Assembly: GCF_014195095.1 (NCBI RefSeq)
Contig: NZ_JACIBC010000004.1
Location: 558,001-622,000 of the forward strand
From: Rhizobium sp. BK602
GTDB lineage: Bacteria; Pseudomonadota; Alphaproteobacteria; Rhizobiales; Rhizobiaceae
Length of the DNA stretch: 64,000 nucleotides
Direction: 5' to 3'
Within the stretch, counting starts at the first letter, position 1, and each line of letters starts with the position of its first letter. This document shows, piece after piece, positions 35,908-44,541 of the stretch. Under the pieces are notes generated by a model, which was not told the origin of the DNA, did no database searches, and saw nothing but the letters and a program-made list of their open reading frames with translations. The translations under genes were made by a program, and so were the position numbers.

Positions 35908-36900
35908 ATGCAGCGGTTCATCAACAATCCCGACTTCGTGGTCGACGACACCGTCAAGGGTTTCGTCAAGGCACATGCCGATATCGTCCGCCTGGCGGAC
36001 AATCCGCGCGTCATCGCCGCGAAGGATGCGCCCCAGGCCGGCAAGGTCGGCGTGGTGACGGGCGGCGGCTCCGGCCATGAGCCGGCCTTCATCGGCTATA
36101 CCGGCAGGAACATGCTCGACGCGGTCGCGGTCGGCGAACTCTTTTCGTCTCCGACGGCCAAGAGCTTCCATGACGCCATCCGCGAGGCCAATGGCGGCAA
36201 GGGGGTGATCTGCCTTTACGGCAACTATGCCGGCGACAACATGAATGTGAAGATGGCGATCAAGCTCGCCGCCAAGGACGGCATCGAGGTGGCGACGGTC
36301 GTCGCCAACGACGATGTCTGCTCGGCGCCGCCGCAGGAGCGCGAAAAGCGCCGCGGCGTCGCCGGCGAGATCTTCATGTGGAAGATCGGCGGGGCAAAGG
36401 CGGCGACCGGCGCGACGCTGGAGGAGGTCCGGCTCACGGCGCAAAGGGCGATCGACAATTGCCGCTCGATCGGCGTCGGCCTCGGCCCCTGCACGCTGCC
36501 GGCCGTCGGTCACCCGAATTTCACGATCGAAGCGGGGACGATGGAGGTCGGCATCGGCCATCACGGCGAGCCGGGCGTGCGCGTCGAGCCGTTGAAATCG
36601 GCCGAGGAGGTTGCCAGGGACATGTGCCAGATCGTCCTCGACGACCATGGCCTGCCGGCCGGCACTGACGTCGCCGTGCTGGTCTCCGGCCTCGGCGCCA
36701 CGCCGCTCAACGAACTCTATATCCTCAACGATACGATCGAGACCGAGATCACCCGTCGTGGCTTGACGATCCACAGGACCTATGTGGGCAATTATTTCAC
36801 ATCGCTGGAAATGGTCGGCGCGACGCTGACGGTCATGGCGCTCGATGACGAGCTGAAAGAGCTGCTGGACGTCGAAACGCGCTGCACGGCGCTGCTATAG
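35908..36900 (+). CDS. dhaK: dihydroxyacetone/erythrulose kinase subunit DhaK
   Basis: The ATG at 35908 has TAGGAGA upstream; the frame extends further left only as a shadow of the SDR gene. The 330-residue protein has the TGGGSGHEP loop (51-59), the catalytic Asp110 in NYAGD, and His219 in GHHGEPG, the histidine that forms a hemiaminal with the ketose carbonyl. DhaK binds the substrate, while DhaL supplies nucleotide or phosphorylated ADP. Its position after a polyol dehydrogenase suggests that the ketose is dihydroxyacetone, erythrulose or a relative. Confidence 0.92.
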   Translation: MQRFINNPDFVVDDTVKGFVKAHADIVRLADNPRVIAAKDAPQAGKVGVVTGGGSGHEPAFIGYTGRNMLDAVAVGELFSSPTAKSFHDAIREANGGKGVICLYGNYAGDNMNVKMAIKLAAKDGIEVATVVANDDVCSAPPQEREKRRGVAGEIFMWKIGGAKAATGATLEEVRLTAQRAIDNCRSIGVGLGPCTLPAVGHPNFTIEAGTMEVGIGHHGEPGVRVEPLKSAEEVARDMCQIVLDDHGLPAGTDVAVLVSGLGATPLNELYILNDTIETEITRRGLTIHRTYVGNYFTSLEMVGATLTVMALDDELKELLDVETRCTALL

Positions 36901-36910
36901 GGGGCTGACA

Positions 36911-37552
36911 ATGCAGACATTCGACAACAAGGCCGCCGGCGGCATCGTGCTTGATATGGCCGACCGGATCATCGAAAACCGCGCCTATCTGAGCGAGATC
37001 GACGGCAAGATCGGCGACGGCGACCACGGCGTCAACATGGCCAAGGGTTTCGGCATGGCGGCCGAGCGGCTGAAGGGCAAGGACTTGTCGCTTGCCGCGT
37101 CGCTGGAGACGCTCGGAACCCTGCTGATGACGGAGATCGGCGGGTCGATGGGGCCGCTCTATGGCGTCATGTTCACCGAATTCGCCGAGAAGCTCGAAGG
37201 CATCGATCAGATCGACGCCGCCGCCTTCAGCCGCATGCTGCATGCCGGCCTCGAAGGCATCCAGTCGATCGGTTCCGCCAAGGTGGGCGACAAGACCCTT
37301 CTGGACACCCTGGTTCCGGCGGTGGAGGCCTTCGATGCTGCGACCGCTTCCGGTCAGTCCTTCGCGGAGGCATTGAACGCGCTGGTCGCCGCAGCCGAGA
37401 AGGGCCGTGATTCGACAGTCAATCTCGTGGCAAAGATCGGGCGTGCCAGCCGCCTGGGCGAGCGTTCGCTCGGTGTGCTGGATGCGGGAGCGACCTCATG
37501 CGCCATCATTTTGAAGGAACTCTCGCTCGGCGCCCTGAGCCGGCTTCAATAG
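36911..37552 (+). CDS. dhaL: dihydroxyacetone-kinase-type nucleotide-binding subunit DhaL
   Basis: The start lies 10 bp after dhaK. The 213-residue all-helical protein has the Mg-ADP aspartates Asp31, Asp36 and Asp38 in EIDGKIGDGDHG, the GSMGPLYG loop and a C-terminal RASRLGERSLGVLDAGA. With DhaK it forms a kinase. Whether the phosphoryl donor is ATP or a PTS protein (DhaM) cannot be read from this gene, but no dhaM lies in the window. Confidence 0.92.
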   Translation: MQTFDNKAAGGIVLDMADRIIENRAYLSEIDGKIGDGDHGVNMAKGFGMAAERLKGKDLSLAASLETLGTLLMTEIGGSMGPLYGVMFTEFAEKLEGIDQIDAAAFSRMLHAGLEGIQSIGSAKVGDKTLLDTLVPAVEAFDAATASGQSFAEALNALVAAAEKGRDSTVNLVAKIGRASRLGERSLGVLDAGATSCAIILKELSLGALSRLQ

Positions 37553-37706
37553 CGCTTGAGGGCGAGACGCAAGGCAATCTCCCGAGACAGCGCGGCCGGA
37601 TCGTGTCACGGCCGGCCGCGCGCCGCCTGTCTTTGTCCGAGGAGAACATTGCAAAGGCGCGGCGTTGCTTGCATCTTCCGAGGTCGAAACCGAGGGTGCG
37701 CAGGAA

Positions 37707-39806
37707 TTGACGACAAGCAAGATTTCTCAGACTGGAAAAGCCCAGGCCAGCAAGGTCGGCACGATCGAGATTGCCGATTCGATGCCGCTGCGTTTTGGCG
37801 ACGATCCCTATGTGTGGGCCTGCTGGCTCTATTATGAGGAGGGTCGCACGCAGGGCGACATCGCCGATATCATGGGGATATCGCGGGCGACGGTGAACAG
37901 CTATCTCGCCGATGCGCGCAGCCGCGGCATCGTCAATATCTCGCTTGAGCCCGCGCGCTTGAGTTCGCTTTCGATCGCGCAGGAACTGAAGCGGCATTTC
38001 GGTCTTGCCGACTGTCTCGTGGTTCCGAGCGACGATGGATCGCGTCCCCTGATCGACCGGCTTGGCGCGGCCGGCGCGCAGGCCACGGCGAAGCTCTTGA
38101 AGTCGGGCGATACGCTGGCCGTTGCCTGGGGACGCACCGTACTGGCGATTGCCGGCAATACCTCCGTCCCCAATCTGCAGGACGTGACCATCGTGCAGGC
38201 AACGGGAGGCACGCGGGCAAGCTTTGCCTACACGCCGGAACTTTGCGCATCGGCGCTTGCCAATGCCGTCAACGCCAAGCTCATCAACATCTCCGCCCCG
38301 GCCATCGTTTCCAATGCCGGCGTGCGCTCGGCCCTGCTGGAAGAGCCGCTGATCGAGGAACAGTTCGCGGCACTGTCCCGTGCCAACAAGGCGCTGTTCG
38401 GCATCTCGTCGCTGCGCCCCAACTCCACCATCCATACCAGCGGCTTCTTCGAATCCGTTTCCATTCAGGACTATCTGGCGAAGAATGCGGTGGGCGTCGT
38501 CGCCGGCCGTTTCATCGACGCGCAGGGCCAGGCCGTCGCCGGGCCGCTCGATGAGCGGACGATCGGCATATCGCTGGATATGCTGAAGGATATCGACATG
38601 CGCATCGCGGTCGCCGGCGGCTTCGACAAGGTGCCCGCGATCCTCGCAGCGCTCAGAGGCGGCTATGTCAATGTCCTGATTACCGATGCCGCCACCGGGC
38701 AGGGCATTCTGAATGCCGACGGCGTCACGGAATTCGGCCAGAAGCACGGCCAGCGCGCGCGGGCCGAAAATGCCAATCATCCGCCCGGCCATTTCCGAAC
38801 GCACATCAAGAAATTCCTCAACGATCCCGACAATGTCGTCGAGGAGATGCTGGATGGCGTCATCTCGGCGCATCAGTCGCATATCGTCCCGATCAAGGGG
38901 TCCAACCGTGCGCTGGTCGCCAGAACCGGACCCCGCGCCGGCAAGGTCGGCCTCGTCATCGGTGGCGGCACCGGGCACGAACCCTGTTTTCTCGGTTATG
39001 TCGGCAAGGGGCTCGCCGACGCCGTCGCGGTCGGCAATATTTTCTCGTCGCCTCCTCCAGGACCCATCCTGGAATGTGCCCGCGCCGCTTCCGGCGGGCA
39101 GGGCGTTCTCTTCGTCTATGGAAACTATGCCGGAGACGTGATGAATTTCGAAATGGCCGCTGAAATGGCGGAGGACGAAGAGATCAGGGTCCGCACGGTG
39201 CTGACGACGGACGATATCGCCTCCTCGCCGGTCGAGGATCGCGAGGGACGGCGCGGCGTCGCCGGCAATTTCTTCGTCTTCAAGATCGCCGGCGCGGCCT
39301 GCGACCGCGGTCTCGGTCTTGCCGATTGCGAGGCCGTGACCCGCAAGGCGAATGCGCGGACTTTCACCATGGGTGTCGCGCTCGAGCCCTGTTCATTGCC
39401 GCAGACCCGGCGGCACAATTTCGAGATCGGTCCGGACGATATCGAGATCGGCATGGGCATTCATGGCGAGCGTGGCGTTGTTCGTGACAAGATGATGAGC
39501 GCCGACGAGATCACCGACCGGGTCATGGACCGTATCTTCGCGGAGATGAAGGCTGCGGCCGGCGATCGCGTCGCGGTGCTGATCAATTCCTTCGGCGCCA
39601 CGCCGCTGATGGAGCTTTATATCCTGTTCCGGCGGGTCCGGCAGCGCCTGGCCGCCAAGGAAATCCAGATCGAGGCGAACTGGGTCGGGCATTATTGCAC
39701 CTCCCTGGACATGGTCGGCGCATCGATTTCCATCCTGCATCTCGATCAGGAACTGACGGAATTGCTTCACCACCCCTGCGATACGGCATTTCTCAGGGTG
39801 GGATGA
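37707..39806 (+). CDS. SorC-family sugar-binding regulator fused to a complete DhaK kinase domain
   Basis: About 699 residues in one uninterrupted frame. Residues about 36-70 are a SorC/DeoR-type helix-turn-helix (WLYYEEGRTQGDIADIMGIS). Residues about 85-340 are the SorC effector domain related to sugar isomerases (TLAVAWGRT, VAGGFDKVPAILAAL). Residues about 366-699 are a full DhaK domain beginning HIKKFLNDPDN, with GGGTGHEP, Asp477 (NYAGD) and the ketose-binding His586 (GIHGERG). The start is uncertain: TTG 37707 (GAGGG 10 nt upstream; GC-rich third positions begin soon after), TTG 37665 or ATG 37782. It probably regulates the operon in response to the ketose or its phosphate, and may also be a kinase subunit with the next DhaL. 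Confidence 0.9.
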   Translation: MTTSKISQTGKAQASKVGTIEIADSMPLRFGDDPYVWACWLYYEEGRTQGDIADIMGISRATVNSYLADARSRGIVNISLEPARLSSLSIAQELKRHFGLADCLVVPSDDGSRPLIDRLGAAGAQATAKLLKSGDTLAVAWGRTVLAIAGNTSVPNLQDVTIVQATGGTRASFAYTPELCASALANAVNAKLINISAPAIVSNAGVRSALLEEPLIEEQFAALSRANKALFGISSLRPNSTIHTSGFFESVSIQDYLAKNAVGVVAGRFIDAQGQAVAGPLDERTIGISLDMLKDIDMRIAVAGGFDKVPAILAALRGGYVNVLITDAATGQGILNADGVTEFGQKHGQRARAENANHPPGHFRTHIKKFLNDPDNVVEEMLDGVISAHQSHIVPIKGSNRALVARTGPRAGKVGLVIGGGTGHEPCFLGYVGKGLADAVAVGNIFSSPPPGPILECARAASGGQGVLFVYGNYAGDVMNFEMAAEMAEDEEIRVRTVLTTDDIASSPVEDREGRRGVAGNFFVFKIAGAACDRGLGLADCEAVTRKANARTFTMGVALEPCSLPQTRRHNFEIGPDDIEIGMGIHGERGVVRDKMMSADEITDRVMDRIFAEMKAAAGDRVAVLINSFGATPLMELYILFRRVRQRLAAKEIQIEANWVGHYCTSLDMVGASISILHLDQELTELLHHPCDTAFLRVG

Positions 39807-39868
39807 GCTCGAAAACGAGAACCAGACAGCGGATGAACCGTGTGAGCGTGCTTTTGGGAGGAACACAC

Positions 39869-40510
39869 ATGTCGGAAAATGGAGCCCGTCGGCTGAGCCG
39901 CATGTTCCAGCTGATTTCCATCGCCATCAATGCGGAGAAGGACCGTCTTTCGGATCTCGACGGCGCAATCGGCGATGCCGATCATGGAATTACCATGTCG
40001 TTGGGCTTTGCGGCCGTCAACAGCGGCCTTGCAAGGCTCGATCTCGATCATGCGCTGCCATCCGAAGTCCTGACGGTTGCGGCCTCCGCCTTCCTGGATG
40101 CCGTGGGCGCATCGACCGGTCCTCTGTACGCGACGGGCTTTCGCAGGGCGGCGCAGGCCCTCCGGCAGAATGAGGAGCTTTCGCCAGCGGGCCAGGCCGC
40201 GATCGTCGAGGCGATCACGCTCGGCATCAAGGAGCGCGGCAAGGGTCAGCGCGGCGACAAGACCATGCTGGATGCATGGATTCCGGCCGCCGAGGCCGCC
40301 GTCGATGCGCGCTCGAAATCGCTCGGCGCCCGGGACATGTGGACCGGTATTCTCGATGCGGCCGAGGCCGGGGCCGATTCGACGCGGTCGATGGTTGCGG
40401 CGCGGGGGCGGGCGGCAAGACTCGGCGAGCGTTCGCTCGGGCATATCGATCCCGGTGCCGCTTCGGCGGTCATCATTCTGAATGCCATGAAGGATGCTTT
40501 TTCAAGCTGA
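39869..40510 (+). CDS. second DhaL subunit, partner of the fusion protein
   Basis: The ATG at 39869 has GGGAGGA 8 nt upstream; the longer frame from 39695 overlaps the fusion gene. The 213-residue protein retains the three Mg-ADP aspartates (Asp31, Asp36 and Asp38 in DLDGAIGDADHG) and ARLGERSLGHIDPGAASA. It is clearly diverged from the DhaL at 36911 (for example GASTGPLYA instead of GSMGPLYG). Paired with the DhaK half of the upstream fusion, it would complete a second kinase, or it may signal nucleotide state to the regulator. Confidence 0.9.
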   Translation: MSENGARRLSRMFQLISIAINAEKDRLSDLDGAIGDADHGITMSLGFAAVNSGLARLDLDHALPSEVLTVAASAFLDAVGASTGPLYATGFRRAAQALRQNEELSPAGQAAIVEAITLGIKERGKGQRGDKTMLDAWIPAAEAAVDARSKSLGARDMWTGILDAAEAGADSTRSMVAARGRAARLGERSLGHIDPGAASAVIILNAMKDAFSS

Positions 40511-40727
40511 GCGATCGCGCCGAAGGGCCAATCGGTTGTGTGAAAAAGGTTTTTAAGGGTTGCCTTACACAAAGGCCGCCACAATTCCCTGCTATCTGCT
40601 AGTATGATCGGGTGGGATGGAATGTTCTCGTCGATAAGGGAATGGATGAACGGTTCGTTCGGGTCGCGTTCATAAAAGGCGCCGTATCGTCCGTTCACGC
40701 TATCGACATGACAGAAGGAGCGAGGGA

Positions 40728-41075
40728 ATGTTTGGACGTTTTGCACGAGTTTCCTACATTGCGTTGATCGGCCTTGCCGCGACGCAACTGATACCGACCG
40801 CCGCCATGGCGCAATATTACGACGATCCGGGTCCGCCGCGCTGGGACCGCCGTCAGGACCGGGATTGGGACCGCCCGCCGCCGCGCGACTGGGATCGGGA
40901 CCGGGATCGTGGTTGCAGCCGGCGTGATCTGATGGAAGCCGCGCGCGCCGAAGGCTTCCGCCGCATCGATTCGGTGCAGTCGAACGGCCGACGCATCGTC
41001 GTTCGCGGCTGGAACGACGGCGGCCCGGATCGCATGGTCTTCGCCAATCGGCGCGGCTGCCCGGCTCTGAACTGA
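40728..41075 (+). CDS. small secreted protein rich in WDRD repeats
   Basis: The 115-residue protein has a Sec signal peptide ending near AAMAQYY, then an Arg/Asp/Trp/Pro-rich repeat region (about residues 38-64, RDWDR, PPPRDWDR, DRDRD). A compact C-terminal domain follows with two cysteines (GCSRRDLMEAARAEGFRRI ... RRGCP). The domain layout resembles small periplasmic proteins of unknown function in Rhizobiales. A strong terminator follows, and the AT-rich region at 40511-40727 probably holds its promoter. I do not recognise a function. Confidence 0.75.
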   Translation: MFGRFARVSYIALIGLAATQLIPTAAMAQYYDDPGPPRWDRRQDRDWDRPPPRDWDRDRDRGCSRRDLMEAARAEGFRRIDSVQSNGRRIVVRGWNDGGPDRMVFANRRGCPALN

Positions 41076-41135
41076 TAGACGCAACGCTTGCGGGCGATCT
41101 GCCGTACCGGGCGCTCGAGCGCACTGACACGAGAA

Positions 41136-41169
41136 CGCCTCCGCCGGGTCATTCCGGCGGAGGCGTTTT
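41136..41169 (+). terminator. Rho-independent terminator
   Basis: CGCCTCCGCCGG (41136-41147) pairs perfectly with CCGGCGGAGGCG (41154-41165) around a 6-nt loop, and TTTT follows. It lies 60 bp after the small secreted protein gene and should end its transcript. Confidence 0.88.
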
Positions 41170-41446
41170 GCCGTCTTATGAGGCTCTCTGGTTTTGAAGC
41201 GGAGCGGAGGATACGGATTTGCCGCGCCTTGTTGTTTGATGCTCTTTATTCATGTCATGAAACATAATTTTCATGAAATAATATATAGATATACTAAGAT
41301 ACAAAATGCGAAATTATGTACGATTTGCGCATAAAACGAGGATACTATAGTACAGTTTTCGAGGCGGGATGCGGAACTACATGAGGAATTAACCTTTTCC
41401 TGCCCGTGATAAGCGTCACTATTTTTTATTTACGTGACGGTGTTTC
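41170..41446. promoter_or_regulatory. AT-rich upstream region of the Tad-like gene trio
   Basis: This 277-bp gap is far richer in A+T than its surroundings, with a TCATGAAACATAATTTTCATGA inverted repeat near 41254-41277 and TATA-like runs at 41279-41305. No ORF is supported. It likely contains the promoter of the pilus-like genes; the paired TCATGA boxes could be a regulator site, which is inference. Confidence 0.45.
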
Positions 41447-42808
41447 TTGCGATTGGGTTTTTCAGGTTTAGCCAAGCTATTTCTCGCAGCCTTCCGTTCC
41501 TCGCTGAAGGATAGGCAAGGCAATGTCGCGATCGTGGTCGCCCTCACCCTGGTTCCGATGATCCTCGCCGTCGGCGCGAGTTTCGACTATATCCGCGCCT
41601 ACAATGCCAAGCAGAGCATGCAGAGCGATCTCGATGCGGCCCTGATCGCCGCGGTCAAGGAAATCGACAACGACGATGCGACTGCCCTCAAGCAGAAGGT
41701 CTCCGACTGGTTCCACGCGCAGGTGGAGAGCAGCTATACGCTCGGCGATGTCGAGATCGACACCACCAGTCATCGCATTACGGCAACGGCGAGCGGCACG
41801 GTCCCGACGACCTTGATGAAACTTGCCAATATCGATACGGTTCCGATCAGCGTCGGCAGCGCGGTCAAGGGACCGTCCACCTCCTATCTCAACGTCTATA
41901 TCGTCATCGACAGATCGCCCTCGATGCTGCTGGCGGCAACGACGGCGGGTCAGCAGGCGATGTATAATGGCATTGGATGCCAGTTCGCCTGTCATACGGG
42001 TGATACGCACAAGATCGGCAAGACCACCTATACCAACAACTATCAATATAGTTCCGAAAAAGGCATCAAGCTGCGTGCCGACGTTGCCGTCGATGCCGTT
42101 CTGCAAGTGATCGGTCTGATCAATGAAGCCGACGAAACGCATCAGCGGATCAAGGTCGGCCTGTATAGTCTGGGCGATACGATTACCGAGGTTTTGGCGC
42201 CGACCCTGGATACCACCACTGCGAAAACGCGCCTGCAAGATCCCACCGCCGGTCTCACCAGCGCGACATCGACGACCTATACCTATTTCGACGTCTCTCT
42301 GGCGGCACTGAAGACGAAAGTCGGCACCGGCGGCGACGGCTCCTCTTCGGCGACGCCACTGAAATTGGTCCTTCTTCTGACGGACGGCGTTCAGTCGCAG
42401 CGCGAATGGGTGACCAGCGGTGTGACATGGACGAACGGTGTCCCGAGCAACGGGCCATACTGGAAAAAGGTGGCGCCGCTCAATCCGGATTGGTGCGGCT
42501 ATATCAAGAACCAGTCGGCCACCATGGCGGTTCTCTATACCGAATATCTGCCGATCACGACGGACTGGGGATATAATGCAACCGTCGGCTCGACCATGGC
42601 GAGCGCCAGCTGGAAAAGCACTTGGGGCGGAACCATGGACAGCGGTGTTTCCACAAGCATCACGCGGCGGGACTATATCCCCTATGCGCTTGCCGACTGC
42701 GCCTCTTCGAAAAGCCTGTTCATGTCGGCGGCATCGTCGGATGAGATCACGGCGGGCCTGTCGGCGCTCTTCACCCAGTATCTCGCCTCCGTTCGGTTGA
42801 CCCAATGA
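41447..42808 (+). CDS. TadG-like pilus-assembly protein with von Willebrand-like domain
   Basis: An in-frame stop at 41435 forces a start at or after TTG 41447, so the gene uses a TTG codon with a weak RBS. The 453-residue protein has a short basic N-terminus, then DRQGNVAIVVALTLVPMILAVGASFD, the pseudopilin-like cleavage/membrane segment of TadE/TadG proteins. A periplasmic region of about 400 residues contains VYIVIDRSPSM (a partial vWA/MIDAS-like DxSxS) and LVLLLTDG. It probably stabilises Flp-type pili at the envelope. The next gene overlaps by 4 bp. Confidence 0.82.
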   Translation: MRLGFSGLAKLFLAAFRSSLKDRQGNVAIVVALTLVPMILAVGASFDYIRAYNAKQSMQSDLDAALIAAVKEIDNDDATALKQKVSDWFHAQVESSYTLGDVEIDTTSHRITATASGTVPTTLMKLANIDTVPISVGSAVKGPSTSYLNVYIVIDRSPSMLLAATTAGQQAMYNGIGCQFACHTGDTHKIGKTTYTNNYQYSSEKGIKLRADVAVDAVLQVIGLINEADETHQRIKVGLYSLGDTITEVLAPTLDTTTAKTRLQDPTAGLTSATSTTYTYFDVSLAALKTKVGTGGDGSSSATPLKLVLLLTDGVQSQREWVTSGVTWTNGVPSNGPYWKKVAPLNPDWCGYIKNQSATMAVLYTEYLPITTDWGYNATVGSTMASASWKSTWGGTMDSGVSTSITRRDYIPYALADCASSKSLFMSAASSDEITAGLSALFTQYLASVRLTQ

Positions 42809-43335
42809 GGCGGGCCGGACCATTTGCTTCCCTTGGCCGACTGCTCGCCGATCGCAAGGGCGTGGCCGCGATCGAATTCGCGCTGCTCGCCCTGCCGCTC
42901 TTCATCCTGATCTTCACGATCATCGAAGTGTCGCTGATGTTTTTCGTCAATTCGGCACTGGATGCCTCGGTCCAGAAGATCTCGCGGATGATCCGCACCG
43001 GCGAGGCCGCGTCGTCGAAGATTTCCTTGACCAGCTTCAAGGCCAAGATCTGCAACGACATGCTCCTGTCCTTCGGATGTTCTGACAATCTCGTGGTCAA
43101 GGTGGACGTGTTGTCCGACATCTCCACCGTTGCCGGCACCGATCCGATCGACAGCAGCGGCAAGCTTGCCGTCACCGAGACCTACAATATCGGCAAGGGC
43201 ACCGACTATATCCTCGTGCAGGCCTTCCTGCCGTGGAATGTCGTGGTCAACTATTTCTCCCTGTCGAACGCCAAACTATCCGATGGCCGCTATCTGCTCG
43301 GTTCTTCCGCTCTGTTCCGCAACGAGCCTTTCTGA
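42805..43335 (+). CDS. TadE-like pseudopilin
   Basis: The start overlaps the previous stop in an ATGA. The 176-residue protein begins with a short basic segment and DRKGVAAIEFALLALPLFILIFTIIEVSLMFF, the TadE signature with a conserved Glu after the cleavage region. The rest is a periplasmic domain with two cysteines (CNDM and GCSDN). TadE proteins are minor pseudopilins processed by a TadV/CpaA peptidase, which is not in the window. Confidence 0.85.
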   Translation: MRRAGPFASLGRLLADRKGVAAIEFALLALPLFILIFTIIEVSLMFFVNSALDASVQKISRMIRTGEAASSKISLTSFKAKICNDMLLSFGCSDNLVVKVDVLSDISTVAGTDPIDSSGKLAVTETYNIGKGTDYILVQAFLPWNVVVNYFSLSNAKLSDGRYLLGSSALFRNEPF

Positions 43336-43336
43336 G

Positions 43337-43918
43337 ATGATGACGAAACGGAACATATGCCTCCATTGCCTCGCCAAGGGCTTCCGTCGTTTCGGGCGGG
43401 ATCGGTCCGGCACATCGGGCGTCGAGTTTGCCCTGATATTGCCGATCCTGCTGTTGCTGATCGTCGGAACAATCGATCTCGGCCACGCGCTCACCGTCAG
43501 CCGCAAGATCGATGAGATCGCTTCCACCACCGGCGACATGATTTCGCAGCAGGGCACATGGACAAAGACCGATGTCGCCAAGCTTCTGACCGGTGCCAGT
43601 TTCATCCTTCAGCCTTACGACACCACCGGGCTTACGATCACGGTCGCCGTCGACGATATCAGCAGCAGTGGCAGCGCCACCGTCAACTGGTCGGCTGCGT
43701 TCAATACGACCGCCCTTACCGCCGGTACGACGAGCACGATCGCGGTGCCTGCCGCCATACAGGAAACCGGCGTCCAGATCATCCTGACGAGGGTGCAATA
43801 TAAGCTGACCACCCCGGTGTCGGCGCTGTTTGCAAGCGTGACCGGATCGGATGGCTATACATTCGATCGCCATTTCTTCAACCGGCCGAGGGTCGGCAAT
43901 ACCGTCACCTATAAATAG
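43337..43918 (+). CDS. second TadE/TadF-like pseudopilin
   Basis: The ATG at 43337 lies 2 bp after the previous gene (ATG 43340 is equally possible); the longer frame from 43130 lies out of phase over the upstream gene. The 193-residue protein has DRSGTSGVEFALILPILLLLIVGTIDLGHAL, again the TadE-type segment with a Glu, and a periplasmic Thr/Ser-rich domain. With the two preceding genes it makes a three-gene set of pseudopilin-like surface proteins. Confidence 0.83.
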   Translation: MMTKRNICLHCLAKGFRRFGRDRSGTSGVEFALILPILLLLIVGTIDLGHALTVSRKIDEIASTTGDMISQQGTWTKTDVAKLLTGASFILQPYDTTGLTITVAVDDISSSGSATVNWSAAFNTTALTAGTTSTIAVPAAIQETGVQIILTRVQYKLTTPVSALFASVTGSDGYTFDRHFFNRPRVGNTVTYK

Positions 43919-44061
43919 GCGACATGGCGATGCCGCCGCTTGTAACGCCATCCCGGCTTGACTCGGCCGCTCCATAGACGTAGCCGCAACGGCATGATTT
44001 TCGTGAGCATCCCTGCGTGTACCCTGCATGCGGCGATAGATCAGGCGGCGGAGAGATCCAG

Positions 44062-44541
44062 ATGACGATTAGCATACGTCCGGCGGAACGCGCCGATGCG
44101 GAGCTCATTTTGCGCTTCATTCGCGAGCTGGCCGAATATGAGAAGGCTTTGCACGAAGTCGAGGCAACGTCGCGATCCATCGAGGAATCCCTGTTCGGTC
44201 CCGGGTCGGTTGCCCATGCCGTCATTTGCGAGGTCGACGGCGAGGCGGCCGGTTTTGCCATCTGGTTCTACAGCTATTCCACCTGGCTTGCCCGCAACGG
44301 GCTCTATCTCGAAGACCTTTATGTCACCCCGCAAAGGCGTGGCTCGGGAGCAGGCAAGGCGCTGCTGAAATATCTGGCCAGGCTTGCCGTCGAGAAGGGT
44401 TGCGGCCGCTTCGAATGGAGCGTGCTCGACTGGAACGAACCGGCCATCCGGGTCTATCGCGCCATCGGCGCCGCGCCCCAGGACGAATGGGTGCGCTACC
44501 GGCTGGAAGGCGACGGGTTAAAGGCTTTCGCCGCGGACTAA
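44062..44541 (+). CDS. GNAT acetyltransferase, spermidine/spermine-type
   Basis: The ATG at 44062 has GGCGGAGAGA upstream; the frame extends to 44017 without support. The 159-residue GNAT enzyme has the acetyl-CoA pyrophosphate loop VTPQRRGSGAGKALL and a family-typical LYLEDLYV before it. The motif WSVLDWNEPAIRVYRAIGA is shared with SSAT-like diamine acetyltransferases. It acetylates a small amine, identity unknown. The TAA stop is provided by the first bases of the repeat at 44538. Confidence 0.86.
   Translation: MTISIRPAERADAELILRFIRELAEYEKALHEVEATSRSIEESLFGPGSVAHAVICEVDGEAAGFAIWFYSYSTWLARNGLYLEDLYVTPQRRGSGAGKALLKYLARLAVEKGCGRFEWSVLDWNEPAIRVYRAIGAAPQDEWVRYRLEGDGLKAFAAD

Noticed and set aside
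38795..39806. separate dhaK gene starting at the fusion junction
   Set aside because: There is no ATG, GTG or TTG with an RBS near the junction and the frame is continuous from the SorC domain, so a fusion is the simpler reading.
40530..40580. possible terminator or operator with AAAAAGG/CCTT and TGTG/ACAC halves
   Set aside because: The arms are short and imperfect and the T-run is not placed correctly, so it was not called.
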